Below, piece after piece: positions 50,020-59,416 of a stretch of DNA of 64,000 nt (its first letter is position 1; the number at the start of each line of letters is the position of its first letter). The translations under genes were made by a program, and so were the position numbers. The DNA comes from Marivirga lumbricoides (lineage in GTDB: Bacteria > Bacteroidota > Bacteroidia > Cytophagales > Cyclobacteriaceae). The DNA is taken from contig NZ_BMEC01000006.1 of the NCBI RefSeq assembly GCF_014636295.1, positions 124,001-188,000 on the forward strand, written 5' to 3'. The notes under the pieces were generated by a model. The model was not told the origin of the DNA. It saw only the letters and a program-made list of their open reading frames with translations, and did not search any database.

Positions 50020-53000
50020 TTAAAATTGTAGATTAATTCCACCCATTAATATTTTTGCAACCGGGTATCTTCCTAAGTCTACCCCATTTCCTAAAACTCC
50101 GCTGGAGCCAACATCAGGGGTGTATCCCATGTATCTGGTAAGGGTTACAGCATTATTAGCTGCGATATAAAATCTCACTTTTGAAGATTTTATTGTTTCA
50201 CTCCACTTAACAGGCAGGGTGTAGCCAATTTGTACATTGTTTAAACGCACATAGCTTCCATCTTCTACATAAAAATCTGAAAATTGAGTATTTTGTGTAC
50301 CTTCTGTAGTTAATCTCGGGTATTCATTGGTTGAGCCCGGTCCTGTCCATCTGTTAAGGTTATAAGCCATTTGATTTGCAAAAGGACTTTGTCTTTCATA
50401 GTTTCTTACAATTTCTTGTCCTAGCGCTGCATATATGTTTCCAGACAAATCAAAGCCATAAGCACTTAAACTAAAATTAAAGCCCATAGTAAAATCGGGA
50501 ATTGGTGATCCAATTTGAGTTTTATCTGAGTTGTTACTAAAATTAATTTCACCATCACCATTTACGTCCACAAATCGTAAGTCTCCAGGTTGAGCGCCAG
50601 GCTGTACTACATCGCTCGAAGCAATTTCTTCTGCAGTCTGCCAAATGCCATTGGTCTTGTAGCCATTAAAATACCCAATAGGAAAACCTTCTTCAAATCT
50701 GGTAGCGATACCACCTCCGACACTGAAACCCGCACCAGGAATAAAATCAATACCTTCTGCAGTTCTTGTAACTTCATTTTGCAAATAAGTGAAATTGTAT
50801 CCTAAAGTTAAATTCACATCTTTTCCTAGAGTAGCTCTATAGTTTAAATCAAATTCTACCCCTTGATTCCTCACATCACCATTATTCACAATGGGAGCTA
50901 AACCGCCTGCTCCGTAAGTTCCTAAAACAGCACTTACGTCAGGGGCAAAAAGTAAATCTTTTGTGTCCTTAAGAAAGTAATTTATACCAAAATCAAAATT
51001 ATTGAACAAGCTTAAATCTAAACCGATATTGGTTTGTCTCGTTTCCTCCCATTTTAAATCCGGATTGGCAGCTCTTCCTATAGCTGCACCTTGTAAAAGA
51101 GCATCGTTAAATACGTAAGTAGCTTCACCACCTAAATTTGCTCTATACGCATAACTTGATATTTGATCATTGCCAACCACTCCAAAACTTACTCTCAATT
51201 TGGCAAAATCTACGGCTGAAATATTAAAAAATTCTTCATCAGAAATAACCCAGGCACCGGAAACTGATCCGAAATAACCGAATCTGTTATTTGGACCGAA
51301 TTTTGTTGACCCATCTCTTCTGATGATACCTGAAATAAGATACCTCTTGCTGTAATCATATTCTGCTCTCAGGAAAACTGAATTCAATCTATCTAACCCT
51401 TGACTAGATCCAACATTATTCAGGTAACCTCCAACAGCTTTATTAGCAGAAATATCCGCTAAATCAAGTGAATTATTAGGAATATTAAATCCAGTTCCAT
51501 TTAAAATCCTTGACGATTCTTCAGTAAATGAAAATCCAACTGTTCCTTTTACATTATGTACATCGCCAAACGTATTCTTATAATTCACAAACCCTTCAGC
51601 CAAATAATTGAAGTATGACTCCCTAGATTCAAAAACGCTTGCTCCCTGCTCAACTTCAAGTTCTCCAATATTAATAATTCTAGGATCCAAATTTTCGTTG
51701 AGTGCTGAATTCGCAAATTTACCAGGCCCATACCAAACTAATGGATTAAACACTTTAACGTCAACGATTGCATAATTGTAACCTATTCGAGCAGAAGCTT
51801 CAAAGTTATCATTAATGGTATAAGTTAATTCTTGCTTACCCACTATTTTATTCGTTTCAGCGTCATTAAAGGTATTTTGTATTTGAGCTACCGGATTAAT
51901 AATGTCAGAAACATTATTAAGATATGAAAACCTGCCATCTACGCGAACGGGTTCAGTAGGATAGGCATTTACAGCATTAAATAGCACAGAGCCAATCACG
52001 CCTTCAGATATACCACTGGAACGCTCTTGTGAGTATAGTAAAGTATTAGTCAACTTCACTTTAGGGAAAACCTCAGTAACAAAATTTAATCTTGCATTAT
52101 ACCTCTCAAAGTTAGCTTTGTCATCACCTACTATACCTTGCTGTCCGAAATATGAACCTCCCACATTGTAGGAAGTCTTTTCAGAACCACCAGAAACACT
52201 TAAATTATAACTTTGCATAGGCGCCTGTTGAAAAACCTGATCCTGCCAATCGGTACCTTCACCTAACTCAGTGTTGGCAAAAGGAACAGCCTGATTATTA
52301 GCTGCAAAAGCTTCATTCTTAAGTATCGCATATTCTCTTGCATTTAAAAGATCCAGCTTTCTTGAAGTTTCCTGAACACCATAATAACCATCAAATTGGA
52401 TAGTTGGCTTGGAATTTAATTTTCCTTTCTTAGTTTCAATAATGACCACTCCATTTGCTGCACGCACACCGTAAATACCCGCTGTAGCATCCTTAATAAT
52501 ATCAATTGAAGCAATGTCATTAGGATTTAAAGAATTCAAACCTTCGTCAGGGAAAATTACACCATCAACTATTATAAGCGGACTATTATCTCCATTGGTC
52601 GAGATACCTCTTATGTTAATGTTAGCAGAACCACCCGGGGATGCAGAGTTAGTTGTAATGTTAACTCCTGAAACAGCACCTTGCAGTGCCTGATCCATTC
52701 GGGGAACTTTTCTTTCTTCAATAGCATCACCGCTGACATTTGAGATAGCACCTGTCAACTCCTTCTTTGTAGTAGTCCCATATCCTACTACTACTACTTC
52801 ACTTAAAGAAGTAACATCTTCTTCCAAGTTGACATCTATAACAGACCTACCATTTACCTGAATCTCTTTCGATTTGTAACCGATAAAGCTGAACCTTAAA
52901 ATATCATCAGCACCTGCCTGAATTTTAAAATTACCATCCAGGTCTGTTACAGCACCTTCCGATGTGCCTACTTTAAATATATTTACACCGGGTAAGCCTT

Positions 53001-53100
53001 GTCCTGACGCCTGGTCAGTGACCTTACCTGTAATTGTATTCTGCCCAAGGGCCAGATAGCCACTTAGCAGGAATAAAAGAATAAGTAATTTGTGTTTCAT
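50020..53100 (-). CDS. susC: SusC-like TonB-dependent outer-membrane transporter
   Basis: A 1026-residue TonB-dependent receptor. Signal peptide 1-19 (LSGYLALGQ), then a carboxypeptidase-regulatory-like domain (TITGKVTDQASGQGLPGVNI, about 20-100), a plug with the SusC-type end SLSEVVVVGYGT and DGVIFPDEGLNSLNPNDIAS, and a 22-strand barrel ending RYPVAKILMGGINLQF. It imports glucan oligosaccharides. It is the first gene of the locus; a 324-bp gap separates it from the divergent regulator. Confidence 0.95.
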   Translation of the reverse strand: MKHKLLILLFLLSGYLALGQNTITGKVTDQASGQGLPGVNIFKVGTSEGAVTDLDGNFKIQAGADDILRFSFIGYKSKEIQVNGRSVIDVNLEEDVTSLSEVVVVGYGTTTKKELTGAISNVSGDAIEERKVPRMDQALQGAVSGVNITTNSASPGGSANINIRGISTNGDNSPLIIVDGVIFPDEGLNSLNPNDIASIDIIKDATAGIYGVRAANGVVIIETKKGKLNSKPTIQFDGYYGVQETSRKLDLLNAREYAILKNEAFAANNQAVPFANTELGEGTDWQDQVFQQAPMQSYNLSVSGGSEKTSYNVGGSYFGQQGIVGDDKANFERYNARLNFVTEVFPKVKLTNTLLYSQERSSGISEGVIGSVLFNAVNAYPTEPVRVDGRFSYLNNVSDIINPVAQIQNTFNDAETNKIVGKQELTYTINDNFEASARIGYNYAIVDVKVFNPLVWYGPGKFANSALNENLDPRIINIGELEVEQGASVFESRESYFNYLAEGFVNYKNTFGDVHNVKGTVGFSFTEESSRILNGTGFNIPNNSLDLADISANKAVGGYLNNVGSSQGLDRLNSVFLRAEYDYSKRYLISGIIRRDGSTKFGPNNRFGYFGSVSGAWVISDEEFFNISAVDFAKLRVSFGVVGNDQISSYAYRANLGGEATYVFNDALLQGAAIGRAANPDLKWEETRQTNIGLDLSLFNNFDFGINYFLKDTKDLLFAPDVSAVLGTYGAGGLAPIVNNGDVRNQGVEFDLNYRATLGKDVNLTLGYNFTYLQNEVTRTAEGIDFIPGAGFSVGGGIATRFEEGFPIGYFNGYKTNGIWQTAEEIASSDVVQPGAQPGDLRFVDVNGDGEINFSNNSDKTQIGSPIPDFTMGFNFSLSAYGFDLSGNIYAALGQEIVRNYERQSPFANQMAYNLNRWTGPGSTNEYPRLTTEGTQNTQFSDFYVEDGSYVRLNNVQIGYTLPVKWSETIKSSKVRFYIAANNAVTLTRYMGYTPDVGSSGVLGNGVDLGRYPVAKILMGGINLQF

Positions 53101-53163
53101 AGTATGTTATACTTTAAATAATAAGTGTTTTTAAGGCTAAAATTCTTCATGCATTTTGATATA

Positions 53164-53193
53164 ATTTTAACCTGGTTCAATAATATTTTAACC
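53164..53193. promoter_or_regulatory. Direct repeat ATTTTAACC x2, 21 bp apart, upstream of susC
   Basis: ATTTTAACC at 53164-53172 and again at 53185-53193: same face of the helix, two turns apart, 64-93 bp before the susC start. GGTT...AACC inside the block also forms an inverted repeat. A plausible binding site of the neighbouring LuxR-type regulator (inference). The rest of the gap 53101-53424 is AT-rich with no gene. Confidence 0.4.
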
Positions 53194-53424
53194 AAATGAA
53201 AGCTTAAATAGCGACCTGGCAAAGAAAATAAATACATCAATAATACATCAATGAAAAAAATATCACTACTCAAAAATACATCACATCTTAAATAAAAGTG
53301 CTTTTAGATCAATTTAAACAACATTATCAATCTTTTTTAATTAATGATAAACCACTACATTTACTTAGATAAAATACATCATTAAAAAAAATGAACTAAA
53401 TTGAGATATTATTAATAAAAAAGC

Positions 53425-56325
53425 ATGTTTAAACTACTATTTTCAACCATTGTCTTCTGCCTCCTTTCGCTCAGTGCAAGCTTAGCCCAATATAAAACTT
53501 TGGGACTGCCATTCAGTAAATATTACTCCAGCCAGGATTATGTGGGAGGAATTCAGAATTGGAAAATCACCCAAAGTGCAGAAGGCCTCATTTATGTAGC
53601 AAATAATTTTGGACTTTTGGAATTTGACGGCACTAACTGGGAGAGATATACGCTGGAAAAAGGCACAAAATGTAGGTTTGTTTATATCAATTCACAAGGA
53701 AGAATTTATGCTGCCGGTCAGGGAGATTTTGGCTATTTCATCCCCGATGAAAATGGAATTTTACATTTTATCTCTTTAGCTAACAAGCTGCCAGATTCTA
53801 TCCGGAACTTTGATGAGACATGGAGAATATACCAACAAAATGATCAACTGGTTTTTTGTACGTTCGATGATATTTTTATATTCAATCAACAGGATGAATT
53901 TGTAAGGGCCATAGACCCGGCCTATGATCCGGAGAGTTTTCATATGGTTAATCATAAAATCTATATAAATCAATATGAAACAGGGCTTAGTGTACTTGAC
54001 TCAGACAGCTTGAAGCTTATTCGCAATGGTGATTTCTTTAAGAACAAAACCGTTACCAGCATACTACCTGTTGCTAATGAGCAATTACTTATTAGTACAT
54101 ATAATGATGGCATTTTTATAAGTACTTCAAATGGATACAAAGAGTGGTCTCCTGAAAACAACGATTTTTTAGAAAAAGCTGCTATTAACCATGCTATAAG
54201 GCTCAATAATGGAAGAATCGCTATAGGAACTCAAAATGAAGGAGTGCTTATTTTGAACACTGAAGGAAATATAGAACTGCATCTTACTAATGGAAAAGGC
54301 ATTGAGAATAGAACGGTTTTATCTCTTTTTGAGGATATACAAGGTAACCTCTGGTTGGGTCATAATAATGGTATATCTATGATTGAGCTGAATTTACCTT
54401 TCACACATGCTAACGAACAGATAGAATTACCAGGAACAGGTTATGATGCGCTACTAAAAAATGATACACTTTACTATGGTACTAATAATGGCCTTTATTT
54501 CAAGAATATAAAAAAAAGAGAAGCTGAACTGCAGCTGGTGGAGAACTCCACCGGACAAGTCTATAGTATTGAAAATATTGACGGGCAAATAATTATGGGA
54601 CATCACAATGGTGCTTTTGCAGTTTCTCACGGAAAAGCAAACTTATTGGCTCCTATTGCAGGTACCTGGACATTCCTTGAGCTTAGGGGTCAGCCTAATT
54701 ATGTGCTTCAGGGAAATTATAAAGGCTTAGCTCTTTTTGAAAAAACAGTTAAGGGATTAAAGTTTATTAGGAAACTGGATGGTTTTCAAGAATCTTCCCG
54801 GGTGATGCAGGAAGACCAAAATGGGGATATCTGGATGACTCATGGATACAAAGGTGTATATAAGATACAGTTAAATAAAAATTTAACCGGAGTTGAATAT
54901 AAATATTATGGAACTGAATCAGGTTTGCCTTCTACTGTTCTTATCAATGTATGGAGAGTAAATAACAGACTGATATTTACTACTGAAAGAGGCGTATACC
55001 GATACGATAAGTCCACCGATAGATTTATAAAGGATGACTTTTTCAATGAAATGTTAGGACCAGATTCTCAAATAATGAGCCTTTCTGAAGACCCGATTGG
55101 AAACGTATTTTATGCAAGCATGAAAGAAATTGGAGTATTGGAAAAACAACCCAATAGTACCTACGAAAAGCATACAGATATTTTCAATAGATTGGATTTA
55201 CTACTTAATGATGACCTTCAAAATCTTATCACTTTAGAAGCAAACCAGGTACTTTTTGCTGCAAAAGAAGGATTTATTCATTTTAATAACCAGATGCCTA
55301 AAACAATTAATCATAATTTCTCAACAATTATTAATAGTGTAAAACTATCTTCCTCAGAAGATACTCTAACACTTGGAGGGCGCTATATCATTGACAATAC
55401 CATCAAATTTGAGCAGCCAAAAGTAAAAATCCCTAAGGTCTCTTTTAATAATAATGCTATACAGTTTTCATTCAGCGCACCATTTGTAGAAGGACAAAAC
55501 GATACAAAATACCAATACTGGCTTGAAAATGCAGAACCTGGATATAGTGAGTGGAGCAATAGGATGCTAAAAGAATACTCTAATCTAAAGGAAGGTAAGT
55601 ATACTTTTCATGTAAAAGCTAAAAACATATATAACCAACTAAGTGAACCTGTTTCATTTAGTTTTGTGATTTTGCCTCCCTGGTACAGAACTCCCCTAGC
55701 CTACTCCATCTACTTTATATTGTTATTTGGAGTGTTAGCTACAACTTTCTATGCATTCGAATTCAGATACAAAAAGAAAACGGAAATTCTTACTGAGGAA
55801 AAAGAGAAAGAATTAACCCGAATGGACACAGAATTAAAGTCCTCCGAGCAAGAAATTGAAAGGCTAAAAAATGAAAAGCTAAAAGCTAAAATAGAGCTTC
55901 AGAACAAAGAATTAGCCACTTCAACAATGCATTTAATTAATAAAAATGGATTTATAAGTCATGTAAAAACTAATTTGAACACCATTATAAAGAGAAGCAA
56001 GAATCAAGAGGTAAAACACGAAATCAATAAGATTATACACAATATTGATAAGAATATTGCTTCTGATAATGATTGGGAACACTTTTCAATTCACTTTGAC
56101 CAGGTACATGGTGATTTCATTAAAAGGCTTAAAAGCAATTACACTAATTTGAGTCCGCAGGAAATGAAATTGAGTGCTTATTTGAGGATGAACCTGAGTA
56201 CCAAAGAAATTGCTCATTTACTAAATATATCTGTAAGGGGGGCTGAAATTGCCCGTTACAGGCTACGAAAGAAACTTAACCTGGACAGATCAGAAAACCT
56301 TCAGGAGTTTATTTTAAAGTATTAA
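53425..56325 (+). CDS. Sensor-regulator: beta-propeller, Y_Y_Y, transmembrane helix, LuxR-type HTH
   Basis: A 966-residue one-component regulator. Signal peptide (SLSASLAQ, 1-21); a periplasmic two-bladed-propeller-type sensor (about 25-690) with repeats such as NGRIAIGTQNEGVLILN and QGNLWLGHNNGISMIE; a Y_Y_Y domain (about 690-755); one transmembrane helix (about 762-784); a coiled coil (about 790-840); and at the C-terminus an HTH of LuxR/NarL type (LSPQEMKLSAYLRMNLSTKEIAHLLNIS is its landmark region, given here in part). There is no kinase or receiver, so the signal goes straight from periplasmic glucan to DNA. It is divergent from susC, which it probably controls. Confidence 0.88.
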   Translation: MFKLLFSTIVFCLLSLSASLAQYKTLGLPFSKYYSSQDYVGGIQNWKITQSAEGLIYVANNFGLLEFDGTNWERYTLEKGTKCRFVYINSQGRIYAAGQGDFGYFIPDENGILHFISLANKLPDSIRNFDETWRIYQQNDQLVFCTFDDIFIFNQQDEFVRAIDPAYDPESFHMVNHKIYINQYETGLSVLDSDSLKLIRNGDFFKNKTVTSILPVANEQLLISTYNDGIFISTSNGYKEWSPENNDFLEKAAINHAIRLNNGRIAIGTQNEGVLILNTEGNIELHLTNGKGIENRTVLSLFEDIQGNLWLGHNNGISMIELNLPFTHANEQIELPGTGYDALLKNDTLYYGTNNGLYFKNIKKREAELQLVENSTGQVYSIENIDGQIIMGHHNGAFAVSHGKANLLAPIAGTWTFLELRGQPNYVLQGNYKGLALFEKTVKGLKFIRKLDGFQESSRVMQEDQNGDIWMTHGYKGVYKIQLNKNLTGVEYKYYGTESGLPSTVLINVWRVNNRLIFTTERGVYRYDKSTDRFIKDDFFNEMLGPDSQIMSLSEDPIGNVFYASMKEIGVLEKQPNSTYEKHTDIFNRLDLLLNDDLQNLITLEANQVLFAAKEGFIHFNNQMPKTINHNFSTIINSVKLSSSEDTLTLGGRYIIDNTIKFEQPKVKIPKVSFNNNAIQFSFSAPFVEGQNDTKYQYWLENAEPGYSEWSNRMLKEYSNLKEGKYTFHVKAKNIYNQLSEPVSFSFVILPPWYRTPLAYSIYFILLFGVLATTFYAFEFRYKKKTEILTEEKEKELTRMDTELKSSEQEIERLKNEKLKAKIELQNKELATSTMHLINKNGFISHVKTNLNTIIKRSKNQEVKHEINKIIHNIDKNIASDNDWEHFSIHFDQVHGDFIKRLKSNYTNLSPQEMKLSAYLRMNLSTKEIAHLLNISVRGAEIARYRLRKKLNLDRSENLQEFILKY

Positions 56326-56336
56326 GTGATATTTTA

Positions 56337-57296
56337 TCATTGAGCTTCCTTGCCGGAATTGTCTGTTGAGGAAGTCTTTTCTTTTCTTCCATTGGTATTC
56401 AATTGCATTTCAGAAAGTGTTTCTCCTCCCTTAATTCCAAAATCCAGAGTACGGATAGGGAAAGGAATAGTAATGTCCGATTCATCAAAAGCTGCTTTGA
56501 CTTTCATGATCGCATCAGATCTCATATCCAAATAACTATAGTCACCCGGGAACTTTATCCAGAATTTTATATCAAAATTGATGGAGCTATCACCAAACTC
56601 CTTGTAAGTGAAGATCATATCTTCTTTACGAATAACTCCTTCAAGGCTTTTAATAGCATCAACAACTATCTTTTTAACCTTTTCAAGCTCGTCACCATAT
56701 GAAACACCTACTGTTAAATCTATTCTTCTTTCTCCTAAAATTGTATAATTCACTATAGGATTGGAAAGCACTTCTTTGTTGGGAATATAAACCTCCTGTC
56801 CCTGCCAGGTTTTAACTACAGTTACCCTAAGATTTGTTCTTGTAACAGTACCCATAAAATCCTGAATATATACTACATCACCTATCCTGAAAGGTTTACG
56901 AAAAGCAAGAATAATACCTGATACAAAGTTGGCCGCGATATCCTGAAAAGCAAATCCTAGTGCCAATCCAATAACACCTACCCCAGCTAACAGTGATGTT
57001 ACGGCTTTATCTAATTTGAGAATATCAAGAATAATAAAAAGTCCGATACCAACTACAGCATAATATATAATACTAGAAAACAGGCCTTGTACAGCTATAT
57101 TATTGGAGGACTTTTGGAAAATTTTAACGAATAAATTTTTAACTAATTTAGCTACTACCAGAAAGACTATAAAAAGAATAATAGCAACCAACATATTAGG
57201 CACCATGTCAATTAATGTAGTCCACCATGCATCTAATTTACTTGTGACCTGAGCGATAGGTTTAGATACTGATTGTTTTAACGAGTCTTGTTCCAT
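56337..57296 (-). CDS. mscS: Small-conductance mechanosensitive channel
   Basis: A 319-residue MscS channel. Three hydrophobic helices are followed by the pore-lining TM3 with its Gly/Ala packing (LLAGVGVIGLALGFAFQDIAANFVSG, quoted for its Gly/Ala pattern, near residue 95-120). Next is the beta domain FRIGDVVYIQDFMGTVTRTN and NKEVLSNPIVNYT, then the alpha/beta vestibule domain. The tail (320s) is polar. It releases solutes on hypo-osmotic shock. Convergent with the regulator gene, 11 bp apart. Confidence 0.93.
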   Translation of the reverse strand: MEQDSLKQSVSKPIAQVTSKLDAWWTTLIDMVPNMLVAIILFIVFLVVAKLVKNLFVKIFQKSSNNIAVQGLFSSIIYYAVVGIGLFIILDILKLDKAVTSLLAGVGVIGLALGFAFQDIAANFVSGIILAFRKPFRIGDVVYIQDFMGTVTRTNLRVTVVKTWQGQEVYIPNKEVLSNPIVNYTILGERRIDLTVGVSYGDELEKVKKIVVDAIKSLEGVIRKEDMIFTYKEFGDSSINFDIKFWIKFPGDYSYLDMRSDAIMKVKAAFDESDITIPFPIRTLDFGIKGGETLSEMQLNTNGRKEKTSSTDNSGKEAQ

Positions 57297-57429
57297 TCTA
57301 AAAAATTAGTCTTGTTCAATTTACCCCTCCTTTTTATACCGCTTCATTATTAAAAAGTTGTCAAATCAGTACACATGTTGAAATAATTCATTGTATTAAC
57401 AATTAAATATTGTAAAATAAACTTGACAT

Positions 57430-57474
57430 TTAAGTAAAACATACTTTACTTTATGATAAATAAACTTTACTTAA
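57430..57474. promoter_or_regulatory. Three AAGTAAA half-sites before the membrane/Xre pair
   Basis: TTAAGTAAA (57430-57438), TTTACTT (57445-57451) and TTTACTTAA (57466-57474) form inverted half-sites right up to the start codon at 57475; a TTGACA at 57423 precedes them. Probably an autoregulatory operator for the Xre protein. Confidence 0.45.
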
Positions 57475-57879
57475 ATGACGAAACTTAATTACCCTTTGCT
57501 TGAAAGAAAATGGAAATGGCTAGCATTTACAATGTTTCCCTTACCCTTTATTATTCTCGGAATTTCATTTATTGCTTCCTACTCAATACCTCAAGAAGCT
57601 GTATCAGAAATCATCTACTTATGCTGGGCTTTAGGGTTTGGTATTTTGATTTCTTTAAAAGAAGAGGTGGAAGATGAAATGATCCATTCAATGCGATTAA
57701 AAGCTTTTCAGATGGGTGTATATTTCCTTATGTCAGGAACCTTAGCCATCATGATTATCAGTAGCATCAAAAGCTTCACTCCATTTACTGAATGGTTCAG
57801 TGCATATGCCGCTATCTGGCTTTTACACACTTATATTTATGCCACTTATAGCTACTTAAAGTGGAAAAATTCAATATAG
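57475..57879 (+). CDS. Small four-helix membrane protein paired with an Xre regulator
   Basis: A 134-residue protein with about four transmembrane helices (about 15-37, 42-60, 78-97, 103-125) and an acidic loop (KEEVEDEMIHSMRLKA). The ATG at 57475 sits at the end of an inverted repeat. Its stop is one base before the next start, so the pair is co-transcribed. Such membrane proteins beside short Xre proteins are common in Bacteroidota; function unknown. Confidence 0.7.
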   Translation: MTKLNYPLLERKWKWLAFTMFPLPFIILGISFIASYSIPQEAVSEIIYLCWALGFGILISLKEEVEDEMIHSMRLKAFQMGVYFLMSGTLAIMIISSIKSFTPFTEWFSAYAAIWLLHTYIYATYSYLKWKNSI

Positions 57880-57880
57880 C

Positions 57881-58084
57881 ATGAGAAATACCATGAAGGT
57901 GGAAAGAGCCAAAAAGAACATTACGCAGGAAGATTTAGCCAAAGAAATAGGTGTATCGCGTCAGACTATCAATTCAATTGAGAAAAATAAGTACGTACCA
58001 TCTACAGTCTTATCTTTGAAGATAGCACGTTTCTTTAACACAACCGTAAACGATATTTTTGAATTAACAGAAGATGATGAATAA
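57881..58084 (+). CDS. Xre-family (HTH_3) transcriptional regulator, short
   Basis: A 67-residue protein that is just a helix-turn-helix: RAKKNITQEDLAKEIGVSRQ, TINSIEKNKYVPS, LKIARFFNTTVNDIFEL, the YozG-like pattern. It likely represses its own operon through the repeats before 57475. Its stop codon lies in the bidirectional terminator at 58083. Confidence 0.85.
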   Translation: MRNTMKVERAKKNITQEDLAKEIGVSRQTINSIEKNKYVPSTVLSLKIARFFNTTVNDIFELTEDDE

Positions 58085-58105
58085 AGCAGGTATTATGCCT
58101 GCTTT
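58083..58105. terminator. Bidirectional terminator formed by two gene ends
   Basis: AAAGCAGG-TATTATG-CCTGCTTT. The left arm includes the Xre stop codon, and the right arm is the last codons of the metallophosphoesterase gene, whose stop is in the loop. Confidence 0.7.
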
Positions 58106-59352
58106 AACTCAATTATTGTTATTTCAGGTGGCATCCCTATTCTACCGGGATAACCTAAATAGCCATACCCTCTGTTTACATAAATGTGCTGATGATTATT
58201 GGTGTAAAGACCAGCCCACTGTTTGTAAACATATTGAGAAGGACTCCATTTAAAATCACCTACTTCTACTCCGAATTGAAAACCGTGCGTATGTCCGGCC
58301 AGCATGAGATCGATATCAGGAAAATCCTTTCTAACCTGTGCATCCCAATGGCTGGGATCATGAGATAACAAGATTTTTGCAGGAAACTCTTCAGTACCAC
58401 TGTAAGCTTTAGCTAAATTACCATATTTAGCAAACCTTCCAGCACCCCAATTCTCCACACCAATAATAGCTAAAGGCTCTTTATCAGTATAGAAAATTTT
58501 ATTTTCATCCAACATTAAATCCCAACCTAAAATTCTGTGAGCTTCCTTTAAATTATTAAGGTTCTGTTGTTTTGCTTTTGCGCTGCTCCAGTTTTTATAA
58601 TCACCATAATCATGATTACCAAGGGTTGAGTAGACACCCAAAGGTGCCTTAACTTTGCTAAAGATTGGTATATATTTTTCCACCTCAGAGGCTTCATTAT
58701 TTACCAGGTCACCAGTAAAAAAAACTACATCGGGCTTTTCCTTCATTAGCATATCCACGCCACCTTCCACTGCTATTTTATTCCAAAAACTACCACTGTG
58801 AATATCCGAAATCTGAGCCATTCTAACACCATCCCAGGCTTTAGGCAAATTAGGTAGCACTATGGTTTTTCTTCTGATCCTATAGTCATGTGCTCCTGAA
58901 ATAATACCAAAACTCATGGCAGCAAGAGGCAATCCTCCTGCTACTAAAGCCGTTTTGGCTAAAAATTCGGATCTCGGTATTTTATTATCAGTAGATATGG
59001 GCTGAGATGAATTACTTACTTTGTCCTGTATTAACTGAAATGCATATTGTCCTAACCTAAATAAATCACCTAACAGAAGCACAATAGCTGCAAAAAACTT
59101 GGAAAAATAGTTTATGAAAACTATTACCAGCAAAAAACTTCTAAAAACTCTTGAATAAGCATCAGGATTCCCAAAATGATAGAGAAAGAAAGCCACTAAA
59201 GTAATGGCTGTGAAACCCCAATAGCTATAGAAAGAAAGATTTCTCCAGAATGAGCCAGCATTTTGTAAAGAGATTTTTACTGCTTGAAACGCGTAGAAAT
59301 CCAGCAGCAAAAATATTATTGCCACAATGGGGATTAGTATTATTTTCGACAT
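58093..59352 (-). CDS. Membrane-anchored metallophosphoesterase (YaeI-like)
   Basis: A 419-residue calcineurin-like phosphoesterase. About three to four transmembrane helices fill the first 110 residues, then a helix (LAKTALVAGGLPLAAMSFG) and the catalytic domain with AQISDIHSGSFW, FFTGDLVNN, TLGNHDYGDY, LLSHDPSHWD and LAGHTHGFQFG, the full two-metal site. It resembles YaeI-type enzymes that act on membrane lipids such as UDP-diacylglucosamine; the substrate is not fixed. It stands alone, ending against the Xre gene. Confidence 0.88.
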   Translation of the reverse strand: MSKIILIPIVAIIFLLLDFYAFQAVKISLQNAGSFWRNLSFYSYWGFTAITLVAFFLYHFGNPDAYSRVFRSFLLVIVFINYFSKFFAAIVLLLGDLFRLGQYAFQLIQDKVSNSSQPISTDNKIPRSEFLAKTALVAGGLPLAAMSFGIISGAHDYRIRRKTIVLPNLPKAWDGVRMAQISDIHSGSFWNKIAVEGGVDMLMKEKPDVVFFTGDLVNNEASEVEKYIPIFSKVKAPLGVYSTLGNHDYGDYKNWSSAKAKQQNLNNLKEAHRILGWDLMLDENKIFYTDKEPLAIIGVENWGAGRFAKYGNLAKAYSGTEEFPAKILLSHDPSHWDAQVRKDFPDIDLMLAGHTHGFQFGVEVGDFKWSPSQYVYKQWAGLYTNNHQHIYVNRGYGYLGYPGRIGMPPEITIIELKQA

Positions 59353-59377
59353 GAAGTTGTATTGTAGGACAAATGTA

Positions 59378-59409
59378 AAGCCTGCTGAACTTCTTCGTTC
59401 AGCAGGCTT
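59378..59409 (-). terminator. Hairpin between the metallophosphoesterase and RND pump genes
   Basis: A perfect 13-bp stem, AAGCCTGCTGAAC with GTTCAGCAGGCTT, and a 6-nt loop, 7 bp after the RND stop on the minus strand. The T run is poor, but the stem is strong. Confidence 0.75.
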
Positions 59410-59416
59410 AAGGAAA

